From NCBI GenBank assembly GCA_016706545.1, contig JADJJK010000015.1, positions 1 through 64,000 on the forward strand: DNA of 64,000 bases, read 5' to 3'. Under the pieces are notes generated by a model that was not told the origin of the DNA, searched no databases, and worked only from the letters and a program-made list of their open reading frames with translations. The translations under genes were made by a program, and so were the position numbers. Numbering within the stretch: the stretch's first letter is position 1; every line of letters starts with the position of its first letter. The stretch comes from Myxococcales bacterium (GTDB lineage Bacteria > Myxococcota_A > Polyangia > Haliangiales > Haliangiaceae). Positions 9,241-18,570 of the stretch are shown piece by piece.

Positions 9241-10482
9241 TCACGCCTTTCCCCCGTTCTCTTTCACCGGCTCAGCTTCACGCTCGCCGTCGCCGTCGCC
9301 GTCCTCCGCGCCCCTTCTGTCCATCTGCGCGGCTTCGTGCGCGCTCGCCGCGCGCAGCTCCTGCCCCGAGATCGCCGCCTCGTACTCCGCCATCGCTGGC
9401 CCCACCGCGAAGCGCGCCACGCTGCGCCGCGCGGCCTCGCTCATCTGCGCGCGCAGCGCCGCGTCCCCCAGCAGCCGCTCCACCGCAGACGCCAGGGCCC
9501 TGGCGTCGCCCACCGGCGCCAGGTAGCCGTTGTGTCCGTCGCGGATGACCTCGCGCGGGCCAAACTCGCAGTCCGTGCTCACCACCGGCAGGCCGCACGC
9601 CATGGCCTGGATCTGCGCGCCGGGCATGCCCTCCGCGCGGGAGGCGTGTAGCAGCAACGCGGCGCGCGCCATGTAGCGGAACGGGTTCTTGTCAAAGCCG
9701 GCCAGCCACACGTCCGCGCCCAGCCCCAGCTCGCGCACCCGCGCCTCCATCTGCGCGCGCTCGGGGCCCTCGCCCAGCACGCACAGGCGCGCCGCGCGCT
9801 GCTCGTGGACCTTGGCAAAGGCCTCGAGCAGCGTCGGGTAGTCCTTCACCGGCACCAGCCGGCCGCAGGCCAGGATCACCGGCGCGGCGCCGTCGAAGAA
9901 GTCGCTCGCACGCGCGGAGGGCAGCTCCTCGCGCGCGAGGCCCGGCAGCGCGTCGTCGAGCATGGGGTTACTCACCACCCTCACTCGAGCCGGCGACAGG
10001 CCGATCCTCTCGACGAGCTGCGCGGCGATGCCCTGCGCCACCGCGGTCACCAGGTCTGCGCGATCATAGGTCCGGCGCTTGGCCCAGGCAAACGCGCGCT
10101 GGCGCAGCGCGCGGCCGTCATCTCGCAGCAGCGGCGTGCGCTCGGACAGCACCAGCCGAGCGCGGCTGCGCGCCGCGGCGTGGGCCAGCGCGGCGGCGAT
10201 GTTGCCGGTGCTGGAGGTGGAGAACAGCACGTCGGGCGCTTCGCGGGCGAGCAGCCAGGCCAGGCTTGGCGCGGCCAGCGCCAGCCGCGGCGCGCGGACG
10301 TGGTGGACCTTCACGTCCGCGGGCAGGTCGGCCAGAAACGGCCCGCGCAGGCGCAAGAGCGCGAGGCTGGGCGCGAAGCGGCGGCGGTCGAGCAGGCGCA
10401 GCACGGTGAGCGTGACCCGATCGGCGCCGCCCTCGGCCATCGACGGCCGAAAAAACAGCACGCGCAGGGGCGGCGCGCTCAT
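9241..10482 (-). CDS. Family GT4-type glycosyltransferase
   Basis: 413 residues with the GT-B fold of family 4. The N-terminal acceptor-domain motif is MAEGGADRVTL, followed by LVLSERTPLL and VSNPMLDD. The C-terminal donor domain has ILACGRLVPVKDYPTLLEAF, LCVLGEGPERAQMEARV and the EGMPGAQIQAMACGLPVVST region, with the conserved Glu of the E-x7-E motif changed in spacing. The tail is rich in Glu/Asp and likely unstructured. I prefer the ATG at 10482 (GGGAG and GGAG just upstream) over the GTG 15 nt earlier. It would transfer a hexose-type sugar from a nucleotide donor during assembly of the operon's glycan, at the inner face of the cytoplasmic membrane. Confidence 0.85.
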   Translation of the reverse strand: MSAPPLRVLFFRPSMAEGGADRVTLTVLRLLDRRRFAPSLALLRLRGPFLADLPADVKVHHVRAPRLALAAPSLAWLLAREAPDVLFSTSSTGNIAAALAHAAARSRARLVLSERTPLLRDDGRALRQRAFAWAKRRTYDRADLVTAVAQGIAAQLVERIGLSPARVRVVSNPMLDDALPGLAREELPSARASDFFDGAAPVILACGRLVPVKDYPTLLEAFAKVHEQRAARLCVLGEGPERAQMEARVRELGLGADVWLAGFDKNPFRYMARAALLLHASRAEGMPGAQIQAMACGLPVVSTDCEFGPREVIRDGHNGYLAPVGDARALASAVERLLGDAALRAQMSEAARRSVARFAVGPAMAEYEAAISGQELRAASAHEAAQMDRRGAEDGDGDGEREAEPVKENGGKA

Positions 10483-10522
10483 CTCCGAGGCTCCCACGTT
10501 CGCCGAGCGCCGCGGCGCGCTG

Positions 10523-11230
10523 TCACCACTGCTCCACCTCGGTCACCAGCGAGGTCAGATCTTCGACCCGCCGGGCGCCCAGCTTGACCCAGTCCTCGTG
10601 CAAGGGCGGGGTGGTGCGCGCCAGGAAGTGCAGCCCGGTGGCCACCGCGGCCTTGTGATCCGAGAGGCCATCGCCGATGAACAGCACCTGGTGCGGCTGC
10701 AGATCGTGGCGGGTCAGCAGGTCGCGCACGATCGCTGGCTTCTCCGCGGGGGTGCCCCAGACCTCGCGGAAGTAGCCGCGCAGGCCGCGCCGGTCCACGA
10801 TCAGGTCCAGCTCGTCTTGCGGTGTGCCGGACGCCACGAACAGCGGCATGCGCGGCGCCAGCGCGGTCAGCGCGGCCAGCGCGCCCGCCACCATCGGCGC
10901 GTCCAGCACGCGGGCCAGCGCCAGGTCGGTGAAGCGCTGGCCGAGCGCGGCCTTGGCGTCCTCGGTGAGCGCCTGACCGAGCAGGTTGGCCGCGATCCAC
11001 TCGAACTTCTTGAAGCGCGAGATCCCGAGGTTTGCCAGGTGATGGGCGCGCACCTGGGCCACCACCTGGGGCCCGTGCTCGGCGTACAGCTCCACGAAGG
11101 CCTCGGTCTTGACCTCCGCGGACTCGAGGATGACGCCGTCGAAGTCGAACACGATGGCGCGAAGGCGGCCGGAGCCTGCGGGGACGCCCGCGGTCGGGCC
11201 CGACGAGGGTGCTGGCGGTGTGGTGCTCAT
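10523..11230 (-). CDS. HAD-superfamily phosphatase, sugar-operon type
   Basis: 235 residues. FDFDGVILES (nucleophile Asp about 29, acid/base Asp about 31) is HAD motif I, FVASGTP is motif II, and LFIGDGLSDHKAA is motif IV, so the catalytic set is complete. An all-helical cap lies between motifs I and II. It would remove phosphate from a small phosphosugar. Its position between an epimerase, a 2-hydroxyacid dehydrogenase and a nucleotidyltransferase suggests a step in making an activated sugar acid or deoxysugar, by analogy with KDO-8-P or nonulosonate phosphatases. The substrate is inferred from context only. The first about 22 residues are Ser/Pro/Gly-rich and the true start could be a little downstream. 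Confidence 0.85.
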   Translation of the reverse strand: MSTTPPAPSSGPTAGVPAGSGRLRAIVFDFDGVILESAEVKTEAFVELYAEHGPQVVAQVRAHHLANLGISRFKKFEWIAANLLGQALTEDAKAALGQRFTDLALARVLDAPMVAGALAALTALAPRMPLFVASGTPQDELDLIVDRRGLRGYFREVWGTPAEKPAIVRDLLTRHDLQPHQVLFIGDGLSDHKAAVATGLHFLARTTPPLHEDWVKLGARRVEDLTSLVTEVEQW

Positions 11231-11304
11231 GAAAAGTCGTCCTTCGCTCGTGGCGTCATGGCGTCCTGGCGCGCGGTGCTCAGCAAGCCTTGCCCCAGGG
11301 CGGG

Positions 11305-12192
11305 CTACTTGCCGTCCAGCTCACGGTGCAGGTCCTCGACCATGCGGAGCAGCCCCTGCCCCATGTCGACGTAGTTGGTGGTGACCAGCTTGCGCCCGGG
11401 CTTGGGAGTGTAGGCGTACGGGGTGACCGCATAGTGTCCGGACCCCGGACCTTCTGCCTGGTGGTACTCCACCTCCACGGGGTGGCCCAGGATCTCCTGG
11501 AACATCGTGAACAGCTCCCCGGCGCGGGTCGCGGAGTGGCCGGTCAAGAGCAGGTGCTTGCCCTCGTGCTCGGCGGCCAGCGCGTCCACCGAGAGGCTGG
11601 CCGCGTCCTCGACGTGGATGTACTCGCGGAGGTCGTCCGGCGCGCCGGTGTACGCCAGCGGCTTGCGCTCCAGCGCCTGCCGCAGCAAGCGGTACACGCC
11701 GTTGGAGGCGTCGGCGCGCGGGCCGTACAGGCTGCCGTAGCGCAGGATGGTGTAGCGCAGGCCAAAGCGCCGCTCGTACTCCTCGATGTAGCTCTCACAG
11801 GCCTGCTTGGAGGCGCGGTAGAAGCCGCCCTCGCGGCTGTAGACGTAGACCGTGCTGGCGAACAGCAGGCGGGACACGCCGTGGCCGCGCATGGCCTCGA
11901 TGAGGTTCACCGTGCCGACGATGTTGGCCTGCACGGTGGCCATGGGCTGGCTCTTGGCGGCGTTGAGATCGGCGAAGCCCGCCAGGTGATACACCGCGTC
12001 CTGTCCGGCCACCGCGCGCGCGAGGGCGCCGGCGTCGTCGAGCGAGCCCTCCACCATGCGCGCCTGGGCGGGCGTCCACGCGCCGCGGGCGGGCACCCGA
12101 TCCAGCACGGTGACCTGGTGTCCGCGCGCGCCGAGCGCGTCCACCAGGTGGCTGCCCAGGAAGCCGCAGCCACCGGTGACCAGGATCTTCAT
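11305..12192 (-). CDS. NAD-dependent nucleotide-sugar epimerase/dehydratase
   Basis: 295 residues of the extended short-chain dehydrogenase family. The NAD-binding TGGCGFLGSH lies at residues 6-15, HLAGFAD follows the fourth strand, LLFASTVYVYS carries the catalytic Ser/Thr, and YRASKQACE supplies the YxxxK pair. It then has LRYGSLYGPRADASNGV and EYIHVEDAA, typical of sugar epimerases. The ATG at 12192 lies 4 bp after the stop of the upstream dehydrogenase gene, so the two are probably co-translated. It would epimerise or dehydrate an NDP-sugar for the surface glycan. The exact sugar cannot be read from sequence. Confidence 0.9.
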   Translation of the reverse strand: MKILVTGGCGFLGSHLVDALGARGHQVTVLDRVPARGAWTPAQARMVEGSLDDAGALARAVAGQDAVYHLAGFADLNAAKSQPMATVQANIVGTVNLIEAMRGHGVSRLLFASTVYVYSREGGFYRASKQACESYIEEYERRFGLRYTILRYGSLYGPRADASNGVYRLLRQALERKPLAYTGAPDDLREYIHVEDAASLSVDALAAEHEGKHLLLTGHSATRAGELFTMFQEILGHPVEVEYHQAEGPGSGHYAVTPYAYTPKPGRKLVTTNYVDMGQGLLRMVEDLHRELDGK

Positions 12193-12196
12193 GGGG

Positions 12197-13120
12197 TCAG
12201 TGACCCAGGTTGGCGAGCAGGTTCTCCACCGCCTCGACTTCCATGCGCACCCGCGCCTCGCGCGCGTACGAGCCGATGTGCGCCGTCAGCACCACGTTCT
12301 TGAGCCGGGTCAGCGGGCCCTGATACGGCTCCTTCTCGAAGCAGTCGAGGTACGCGGACGCCTTGGGGTGGCCCTCGAGGAAGCCGAGCAAGGCGGCCTC
12401 GTCCACCAGGCCGCCGCGCGCGGTGTTGACCAGCATGGCGTCGTCCTTGAGCTTGGCGAGCTGCGCCGCGCCGATCAGGTGGTGAGCGCTCTTGGCGTAC
12501 GGCAGGTGCAGCGAGATGATGTCGCAGGAGGACAGCACCTCGTCGAGCGTGCCGTAGCGCACGCCGAGGCTGGCCGCCGCGGCGCCGTCTTCTTGCACGT
12601 CGTAGGCCCAGCGCTGGCCGTCGAACGGCGCGAGGAGCCTGGCCAGGCTCTTGGCCACCCGGCCAAAGCCGATGAAGCCCACGCTCTTGCCGCGCAAGAG
12701 GCGGCCCATCGGCTTGTCAAAGCCGCCGCCGCGGATCGAGGTGTCGCTGCGCGGGATGGCGCGCAGGGTCGACAGCAAGCCGGCGAGGGTCAGCTCCGCC
12801 ACCGCGTCGACGTGCGCCTCCGGCGTGTTGACCACGGTGATGGACAGCTCCTTGGCGGCCCCCAGATCGACCCCGTCGATGCCCACGCCGACGCGCGAGA
12901 TGCAGCGTAGCTGCGGACAGGCGGTGAGCACCTCGCGGCTCAGCTTCTCGGTGCCGGCGATGAGCCCCACCACGCCTTGCAGGTGCTCCTTGGCCTCGTC
13001 AGAGGTGAGCGTGCGGCCCGAGGGGTTGGTTCGCACCTCGAAGCCGGCGGAGCGCAGCATCTCCAGCGGGCGCGTGCTCTCTTTTCCAAACGAACTCGTC
13101 GAAATCGCGACGATCGACAT
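12197..13120 (-). CDS. D-2-hydroxyacid dehydrogenase (3-phosphoglycerate dehydrogenase-like)
   Basis: 307 residues with the full family pattern: catalytic Arg in CISRVGVGIDGVDL, NAD-binding GFIGFGRVAKSL, NTARGGLVDE, catalytic Glu in CFEKEPYQG and catalytic His in LTAHIGSYA. It lacks the C-terminal ACT domain of biosynthetic SerA, which fits the short forms found in surface-sugar operons. Its ATG overlaps the stop of the upstream cytidylyltransferase gene (TGATG), so the two are translationally coupled. It would oxidise or reduce a 2-hydroxyacid, probably a sugar acid handled by this operon rather than serine. The substrate remains open. Confidence 0.9.
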   Translation of the reverse strand: MSIVAISTSSFGKESTRPLEMLRSAGFEVRTNPSGRTLTSDEAKEHLQGVVGLIAGTEKLSREVLTACPQLRCISRVGVGIDGVDLGAAKELSITVVNTPEAHVDAVAELTLAGLLSTLRAIPRSDTSIRGGGFDKPMGRLLRGKSVGFIGFGRVAKSLARLLAPFDGQRWAYDVQEDGAAAASLGVRYGTLDEVLSSCDIISLHLPYAKSAHHLIGAAQLAKLKDDAMLVNTARGGLVDEAALLGFLEGHPKASAYLDCFEKEPYQGPLTRLKNVVLTAHIGSYAREARVRMEVEAVENLLANLGH

Positions 13121-13854
13121 CAGTGCTCCTCTTGCGCGATGCGTTTGACCATCTCGGGGTTTCTCACCCACTGCTCGGAGAAAAATACATCGATGAGGCC
13201 GTGGATGTCGCGGCCGGTCACCCAGGGGCGGATGATCGGATGCACGTTCTTGCCCATCCACCACCAGGGGTTGGGCCCGTCCTGCGTCTGCACCGTGCGC
13301 TTGCGGAAGGCCCAGACGCCCTGGTCGTAGTAGTAGGCCTTGGGATAGCTCTGGCGCTCGGTGGACACCTGGCGCGGCCCGCCGAAGGTCTCGATCAGCC
13401 CGTCGGAGTTGATCTGCAGCGCGCGGTAGGGGTGATCGTCTGCCGCCTCCCACACCGTCATCACCGAGTCCACCTCCGGCCGCTCCTCGAGGATGCCCAG
13501 CGCCTTGTCGATGATCTCGCCATCGATGTAGACGGTGTTGCCAAGGAGCAGGACCACGTTCTCCAGGTCCGGCACGCTCGCGTCCACGTGCTCCACCGCG
13601 TGCTTGATGACGATCCCGTGGTTGACGCTGTCGCCGCTCAGCTCGTCGGGGCGCGGGATGATGTTGGCGCCCACCTCTCGCGAGGCGGCGGCGATGCCCT
13701 CGCCGTCGGTGGAGACCCAGACGCCGCCGATGCGCTTGGCGGCCTGCGCGGCGAGGATGGGGTATTGCACCATCGGCCGGCCCTCCAGCGGCAAGATGTT
13801 CTTGTGGAGGATCGACTTGGATCCCGCGCGCGCGGTGACGATGGCGGCATTCAT
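13120..13854 (-). CDS. CMP-sugar acid synthetase (acylneuraminate cytidylyltransferase family)
   Basis: 244 residues. VTARAGSKSILHKNILPLEG at the N-terminus is the CTP-binding signature of NeuA/KdsB-type enzymes (usual form IPARxGSKGxxxKN). VWVSTDGEGIAAASRE and the RPDELSGDSVNHGIVIKHA segment are also typical. A C-terminal DQGVWAFRKRTVQ follows. It would activate an acidic sugar by transfer of CMP. It is the first gene of the minus-strand operon, and AAGGAG lies 5 nt upstream of ATG 13854. With the phosphatase and dehydrogenase behind it, the operon looks like a route to a CMP-activated nonulosonate- or KDO-like sugar. Confidence 0.9.
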   Translation of the reverse strand: MNAAIVTARAGSKSILHKNILPLEGRPMVQYPILAAQAAKRIGGVWVSTDGEGIAAASREVGANIIPRPDELSGDSVNHGIVIKHAVEHVDASVPDLENVVLLLGNTVYIDGEIIDKALGILEERPEVDSVMTVWEAADDHPYRALQINSDGLIETFGGPRQVSTERQSYPKAYYYDQGVWAFRKRTVQTQDGPNPWWWMGKNVHPIIRPWVTGRDIHGLIDVFFSEQWVRNPEMVKRIAQEEH

Positions 13855-14087
13855 GCGGCTCCTTGCCTTATATCCCAGAACGCTTGCCTTGGCCCGAGGT
13901 TGGCTGCACTCGAGGCTGGCCGCAGGAGCCGGCGTGGAAAAAAAAGCCGAGACCCGCGGCGGAGCTTGGGCGCGCGCCAGCGTAAGGGCGCCACTGTACT
14001 GAATGCTGCGAGTCGCCCGCGGTGGCGAGCCGCGCTGCGTGAATCTGTCGCCCCACACTTTGGTGCAAGGGTGATACAACTGGCGCG

Positions 14088-14618
14088 ATGGTGCGTCCGT
14101 CTCCTGTCCGTCCAGGCTTCACGGCGTGGGTCGATAACCTGGCTCGCCAGCACACGGACGCCCTGGTGGCCGCCGCGGTGGAGGGCGGCCTGGCGTCGGA
14201 CGAGGCGCTCGACTCGGTGCAGGAGTCCTTCACCACGTTCCTGACGCTGCCACACGCTCGCACGCTGGCCGAGCACCGCGAGGACTGCGGGGCGTTGCTC
14301 GCGATCCTCGTGCGCAACGCCGCCCGCAACGTCCGTCGGCGGCATCTCCGGCCGCGCCCGGCGCCGCCCGCCGACGAGCCATCGATCCTCGACGACTCGC
14401 CCTCGGTGGCGACGCTCGTCGCCGCGGCGGAGCAGCACATCGTGATGCTCGGCTGCGCCGACAAGCTCGCGGAGATCCAGCGCGCGGTGGTGCGGCTGCG
14501 CGTGCTGGAGGAGATCGGCAGCGGCGCCGCCGCCGCGCAGCTTGGCCTGTCGGCGGGCCGGGTGGCCGGGCTGCTCCACCGCGCCAAGGCCGCGCTGCAG
14601 CTCTGCATGGTGGAGTGA
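14088..14618 (+). CDS. ECF-type RNA polymerase sigma factor
   Basis: 176 residues. A sigma region 2-like helix pair (DEALDSVQESFTTFLTLP, then LLAILVRNAARNVRRRHLRP) and a region 4-like helix-turn-helix (RAVVRLRVLEEIGSGAAAAQ, then LGLSAGRVAGLLHRAKAALQ) are recognisable. The linker is Pro/Ala-rich. It would direct RNA polymerase to a small stress- or envelope-type regulon. No anti-sigma factor is adjacent. It is divergent from the sugar operon, with 233 bp between the starts. The downstream neighbour is slyX. The region 2 match is weaker than usual for ECF factors, so an ECF-like regulator is a safer reading than any named group. Confidence 0.7.
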   Translation: MVRPSPVRPGFTAWVDNLARQHTDALVAAAVEGGLASDEALDSVQESFTTFLTLPHARTLAEHREDCGALLAILVRNAARNVRRRHLRPRPAPPADEPSILDDSPSVATLVAAAEQHIVMLGCADKLAEIQRAVVRLRVLEEIGSGAAAAQLGLSAGRVAGLLHRAKAALQLCMVE

Positions 14619-14669
14619 CCGGGGCTGGTGGTTTGCGGTGGCGGGCTCGATTGGCTATCGTGCCGGCAC

Positions 14670-14885
14670 ATGAGCAGCGAAACGGAACCGCTCTCCGAGC
14701 GCATGCTCGATCTGGAGATCAAGCTCGCGTTCCAGGACCGGCAGGTGCGGCAGCTTGACGCGCTGGTGCGCGAGTTCTCCGAGCGGCTGGAGAAGTCCGA
14801 ACGCGAGCTGCGCGAGCTCAAGCAAGCCATGATCTCGCCCAGCGACGGTACCGGCCCGGCCAACGAGCCGCCGCCGCACTACTGA
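14670..14885 (+). CDS. slyX: SlyX family protein
   Basis: 71 residues. A coiled coil of the SlyX type: LSERMLDLEIKLAFQDRQV, then LDALVREFSERLEKSERELREL, ending in a short Pro-rich tail (NEPPPHY), which matches the family's length and C-terminus. The function of SlyX is poorly known; it is small and cytoplasmic. The ATG at 14670 follows the sigma-factor stop by 51 bp, so the two may be co-transcribed. Its stop codon starts a small tandem repeat. Confidence 0.85.
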   Translation: MSSETEPLSERMLDLEIKLAFQDRQVRQLDALVREFSERLEKSERELRELKQAMISPSDGTGPANEPPPHY

Positions 14886-14911
14886 CGCGCGTGTGACGCG
14901 CGTGACGCTCG
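14883..14911. repeat. Stop-anchored tandem repeat after slyX
   Basis: TGACGCGCGTG (14883-14893) is followed by TGACGCGCG (14894-14902) and TGACGCTCG (14903-14911). The TGA of the first copy is the slyX stop codon. Confidence 0.75.
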
Positions 14912-14934
14912 CGGCGCGCTGCCGAGGATGGCCG

Positions 14935-15780
14935 TCAGTCCCACACCAGCGCCGGGCAGGGAAAGCGCGTGCCCGGCGCAAAGCGCAGGCCAAACTCGCC
15001 GTCGAGCACCGCGAGCAGCGCCTCTGGCGTCTCCACGGTGGTGACGTGGCCGACGCCGTCGCTGCCGCGCCGGGTCAGCTCGCGGTTGACCAGGGTGATC
15101 CGGCCCACGTCGGTGGCGCGCGCCACCATCAGCCGGTCCTTGAAGTGCGAGCCGGGGTGCGCGCTGGTGTACCAGTTGCCAACCTCGCGATCGATGGCGG
15201 GCATCTCCTCCAGCGTCAGCTCATAGACGTCGTGCCAGTCGGCGCCAAGGCGCGCCTGGTGAAACAGCCGCGCCTGCGGGCCGCGGCGCGCGAGGCCATC
15301 CCACGAGCCCTCGGCGATGAGCCGCCGGGGCTCATGCGCGGTGTCCTGCGCTTCATCCAGGACGAGCCGGATGGCCGAGGTCAAAGACAGCGCGCCCACC
15401 CCGACGTCGGCCAGGTAGGAGGTCCCGTCGAGCTCCACTCTCAGGCACACGTGCGTCCGCGCCGGGGTGTAGTCTCTGGGTCGCGACACCCGCACCCGGG
15501 CAGACAGCGGGGTCACCTGGTAGCCGAGCGCGCCGAGGACGTGCAGGAACAACGTGTTCTGCTCGAAGCAGTATCCGCCGCGGGCCTGCCCCACCAGCTT
15601 GTGCTCGATGGCCGCCGGATCGAGATCGATGCGGCGGCCCAGGAGCACGTCGAGCGCCTCGAAGGGGATGGCCCTCACGTGGTGCAGGCTCAAGGCGTGC
15701 AACGTGGGGAGGGTGGGCTCGCGGCTGCCGCGGTAGCCGATGCGCGCGAAGTAGGCCTCGAGATCCGGGGCGAAGGTCAC
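14935..15780 (-). CDS. Arylamine N-acetyltransferase
   Basis: 281 residues. The Cys-His-Asp triad is complete: Cys71 in the family signature RGGYCFEQN, His110 in THVCL and Asp125 in YLADVGVGAL. The N-terminal IPFEALDVLLGR segment is also typical. Members transfer an acetyl group from acetyl-CoA to arylamines or hydrazines in the cytoplasm; some bacterial forms act in polyketide or aromatic-acid metabolism. The length matches the family. It is convergent with slyX, and 343 bp of gene-free sequence separates its start from the dehydratase gene on the other strand. No operon partner is visible. Confidence 0.92.
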   Translation of the reverse strand: MTFAPDLEAYFARIGYRGSREPTLPTLHALSLHHVRAIPFEALDVLLGRRIDLDPAAIEHKLVGQARGGYCFEQNTLFLHVLGALGYQVTPLSARVRVSRPRDYTPARTHVCLRVELDGTSYLADVGVGALSLTSAIRLVLDEAQDTAHEPRRLIAEGSWDGLARRGPQARLFHQARLGADWHDVYELTLEEMPAIDREVGNWYTSAHPGSHFKDRLMVARATDVGRITLVNRELTRRGSDGVGHVTTVETPEALLAVLDGEFGLRFAPGTRFPCPALVWD

Positions 15781-16123
15781 GCCGCAGCGTAGCAGGTTGT
15801 CGCAGCGACTCGGGCGCCCGCTTCGTCGACGACGCGGCTGCGCGAGGAAGCCTTGCGAGATTCAAGGGTTTGCCGGGCCGCGGGCCGGCGGGGCGCGGCG
15901 GCGGGCCCGCGAGTGTTGGCTGGCTTGCGCATCCTGGCGTCGGCTGCGGCTTGGCAGGCACGCCGCAGCGCGAGGCGCGGCGACAGGATCCACCCGCAAT
16001 CCTTGAACTCCTGGGCCTTTGCGGGCACTAACAGGTGTTGAAACCCCACGCGCGTAGTGATCAGAAGTCCCCGACGTGCTCTCTTTGTCGAGAGCCGCGA
16101 AGCGCTTCGGGGCAGGCAAGGCA
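15781..16123. other. Divergent intergenic region with a GC-rich inverted repeat
   Basis: No gene is seen. An inverted repeat with arms CGCGGGCC (15879-15886) and GGGCCCGCG (15903-15911) could fold into a stable stem without a following T-run. The rest shows no recognised promoter; the region must hold the starts for both flanking genes. Confidence 0.5.
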
Positions 16124-18201
16124 ATGACTCGTTACCTCACACGCGGGCTACAGGTCGCGCTGGATCTGCTGGTGCTGTCGGCGGCGTACTGGCTCGCGTT
16201 TCTGTTCCGCTTCGAGTTCCGCATCCCCGCCACCTGGATGACGGTGGCGCTCGCCACCTGGCCATATGTCGTCGGGCTCGAATACGCGGTGCTGTCGATC
16301 TTCGGCGTGCCGCGCTTCTCCTGGCGCTACATCGGCATGCGCGAGACCGCGCGCATGGCGCAGGCCATGGCGACCGCCGCGCTGGTGCTGGGGGTGTTGC
16401 GGTTGTCGCTGGAGGATGTGGGCGGGCTCTTGGGCTTCGTGGTGGTGCCGCTGGGCGTGATCGGCTCGAACTTCGCCCTGGCGTTCCTGGCCCTGGTGGC
16501 GCTGCGCGCGCTGCGCCGGCTCTACGGCGAGCGCAAAGAGCGGCTATTGCGAGACGAGCAGGGAGATCGAGATCGCGTGCTGCTCATCGGCGCTGGGCAG
16601 GCCGGCGTGCTGGTGGCGCGCGAGCTCGCGGCGCGGCCCGACCTGGGCCTGGAGGCGGTGGCCTTCATCGACGACGATCGCAACAAGGTGGGCATGCGCA
16701 TCAGCGGCTTGCCGGTGCTGGGCACGACCGCCAAGCTGGTGGAGATCGCGCGCGCCAAGCGGGTGCGGCGCGCGCTCATCACCATCGCCAACGCCTCGGG
16801 CGCGGACATCCGGCGCATCGCCATGCTGTGCAAGGGCGCGGGCATCGACACCAAGATCATCCCCGGCATCTACGAGATCGTCGGCGACAGCGTGAACCTG
16901 TCGCGCATCCGCGAGGTGGCCATCGAGGACCTGCTGGGCCGCGAGCCGGTGCAGCTCGACGCCGAGGCCATCAGCGCCGGCCTGCGCGACCGGGTGGTCA
17001 TGGTGACCGGCGCCGGCGGCAGCATCGGCAGCGAGCTGTGTCGGCAGGTGTGCCGGTTTGGCCCCAAGCGGCTCATCCTGGTGGAGCGGTTCGAGAACGC
17101 GCTGTTCGAGATCCACCGCGAGCTGGTGGGCCTGCACCCGAGCGCCGCCATCGATCCGCGGATCGCCGACGTGTGCGACGCGCGGCGGGTGCAGCAGCTC
17201 TTCTCCGAGCTGAGGCCAGAGGTGGTGTTCCACGCCGCCGCGCACAAGCACGTGCCGATGATGGAACACAACCCCGGGGAGGCCATCAAGAACAACGTCA
17301 ACGGCACCATCGTCGTCGCCGAGACCGCGGACCGCTTTGGCGCCTCCACGTTCGTCATGATCTCCACCGACAAGGCGGTGAACCCGACCTCGGTGATGGG
17401 CGCTTCCAAGCGGGTGGCGGAGATCTTCACGCAGAGCCTGGCGCAGCGGAGCAAGACCAAGTTCATCACCGTGCGCTTTGGCAACGTGCTGGGCTCCAAC
17501 GGCAGCGTGATCCCCATCTTCAAGGAGCAGATCGCGCGCGGCGGCCCGGTCACGGTCACCCATCCGGAGATGCGCCGGTACTTCATGACCATCCCGGAGG
17601 CGAGCCAGCTCGTGCTGCAGGCCGGGACCATGGGGCAGGGCGGCGAGATCTTCATCCTGGACATGGGCGAGCCAGTGAAGATCGTGGATCTGGCGCGCGA
17701 TCTCATCCGGCTCTCGGGCATGGTGCCCGACGAGGACATCGAGATCGTGTTCTCCGGCGTTCGTCCCGGCGAGAAGCTGTTCGAGGAGCTGTCCACGTCT
17801 TCGGAGCGCGCGGACAAGACCAAGCACCCCAAGATCTTCATCGGCCGCACGCCGCCGTCCGCCGGCGAGGACACCGCGCGGCTCATCCGGGACCTCCTGG
17901 AGCTGGCGGAGGGAGGCGCCGGAGGCGCCGGGGCAGCCGGGGGCGCTGCGGGCGCTGCGGGCGCTGCGGGCGCTGCGGGCGCCGGGGCGCCGGTGGGGAG
18001 GTCGCGAGCGCGAGCCTCGGCGGCGCGGATGGCGGGCAAGGGCCTCGCCTGGTGGAGCCGCAGCGGGTGCGCCAGGCGCTCATCCGGCTGGTGCCCGAGT
18101 ACACCCCCGAGCTGGAGACGCCTCCTGCGCCGGCTCCGGAGCCAAGCAAGGGCCGGCGCACCGGCCAGACTCGCTCCCTGCGCGCGCTGCGAGCACCGTG
18201 A
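16124..18201 (+). CDS. CapD/WbpM-type membrane NDP-sugar 4,6-dehydratase/epimerase, frameshifted near the end
   Basis: The N-terminus has four membrane helices (about residues 8-120). A Rossmann CoA-binding-like domain follows (VLLIGAGQAGVLVARELAA, about 150-260), then the catalytic dehydratase domain with VTGAGGSIGSELCRQV (about 290), HAAAHKHVPMMEHNPGEA, the STDKAVNP active-site region (about 415) and MRRYFMTIPEASQLVLQA. This is the WbpM/PglF/FlaA1 family, which forms 4-keto-6-deoxy sugars from UDP-GlcNAc-type donors. After a Gly/Ala repeat encoded by GGCGCTGCG units, a missing base in GGGG (17995-17998) shifts the frame. The restored frame reads GEVASASLGGADG and ends RVRQALIRLVPEYTPELE... 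at 18201. ATG 16124 is preferred over GTG 16076. Confidence 0.88.
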
Positions 18202-18570
18202 AAATCCGCGCAGCCACGCGGGGTTGGCTAGAAGAGGTCGGGTCGCAGGCGAGCGGCGGTCAGCAGCGGCCCGCGCGCGGCGGAGAACGCGGCGTCAGCA
18301 GCGGCCCGCGGCGGCCCGCGTGACAACGAACGGAGCGCCAAGTGTGGGCCAAGTCGCAGCCGGCGCGGTACCCGAGCGGTTGGAGGGAAACCTCGGCGGG
18401 ACCAGGCGTGTCGTATCGGTGAGCCCGTCTCGGCCCGGGCTGCCCGACCCTCACGGATCTGCCGTGCCACGTGATGCCCGTCGCATGCACGTTGACACCT
18501 CGACGCCGCTCGGGCGTTTGAAAAGCGATTGCGCTATCCTTCCTCTCGGCCGCTCCGTCCACGGATCGCC
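18202..18570. other. Intergenic region upstream of the Ser/Thr kinase gene
   Basis: No gene is seen. GTCAGCAGCGGCCCGCG occurs twice (18259-18275 and 18294-18310). A perfect TTGACA sits at 18492-18497, but no convincing -10 follows at 16-18 bp (TTTGAA lies 19 bp on), so a promoter is only possible. Confidence 0.45.
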
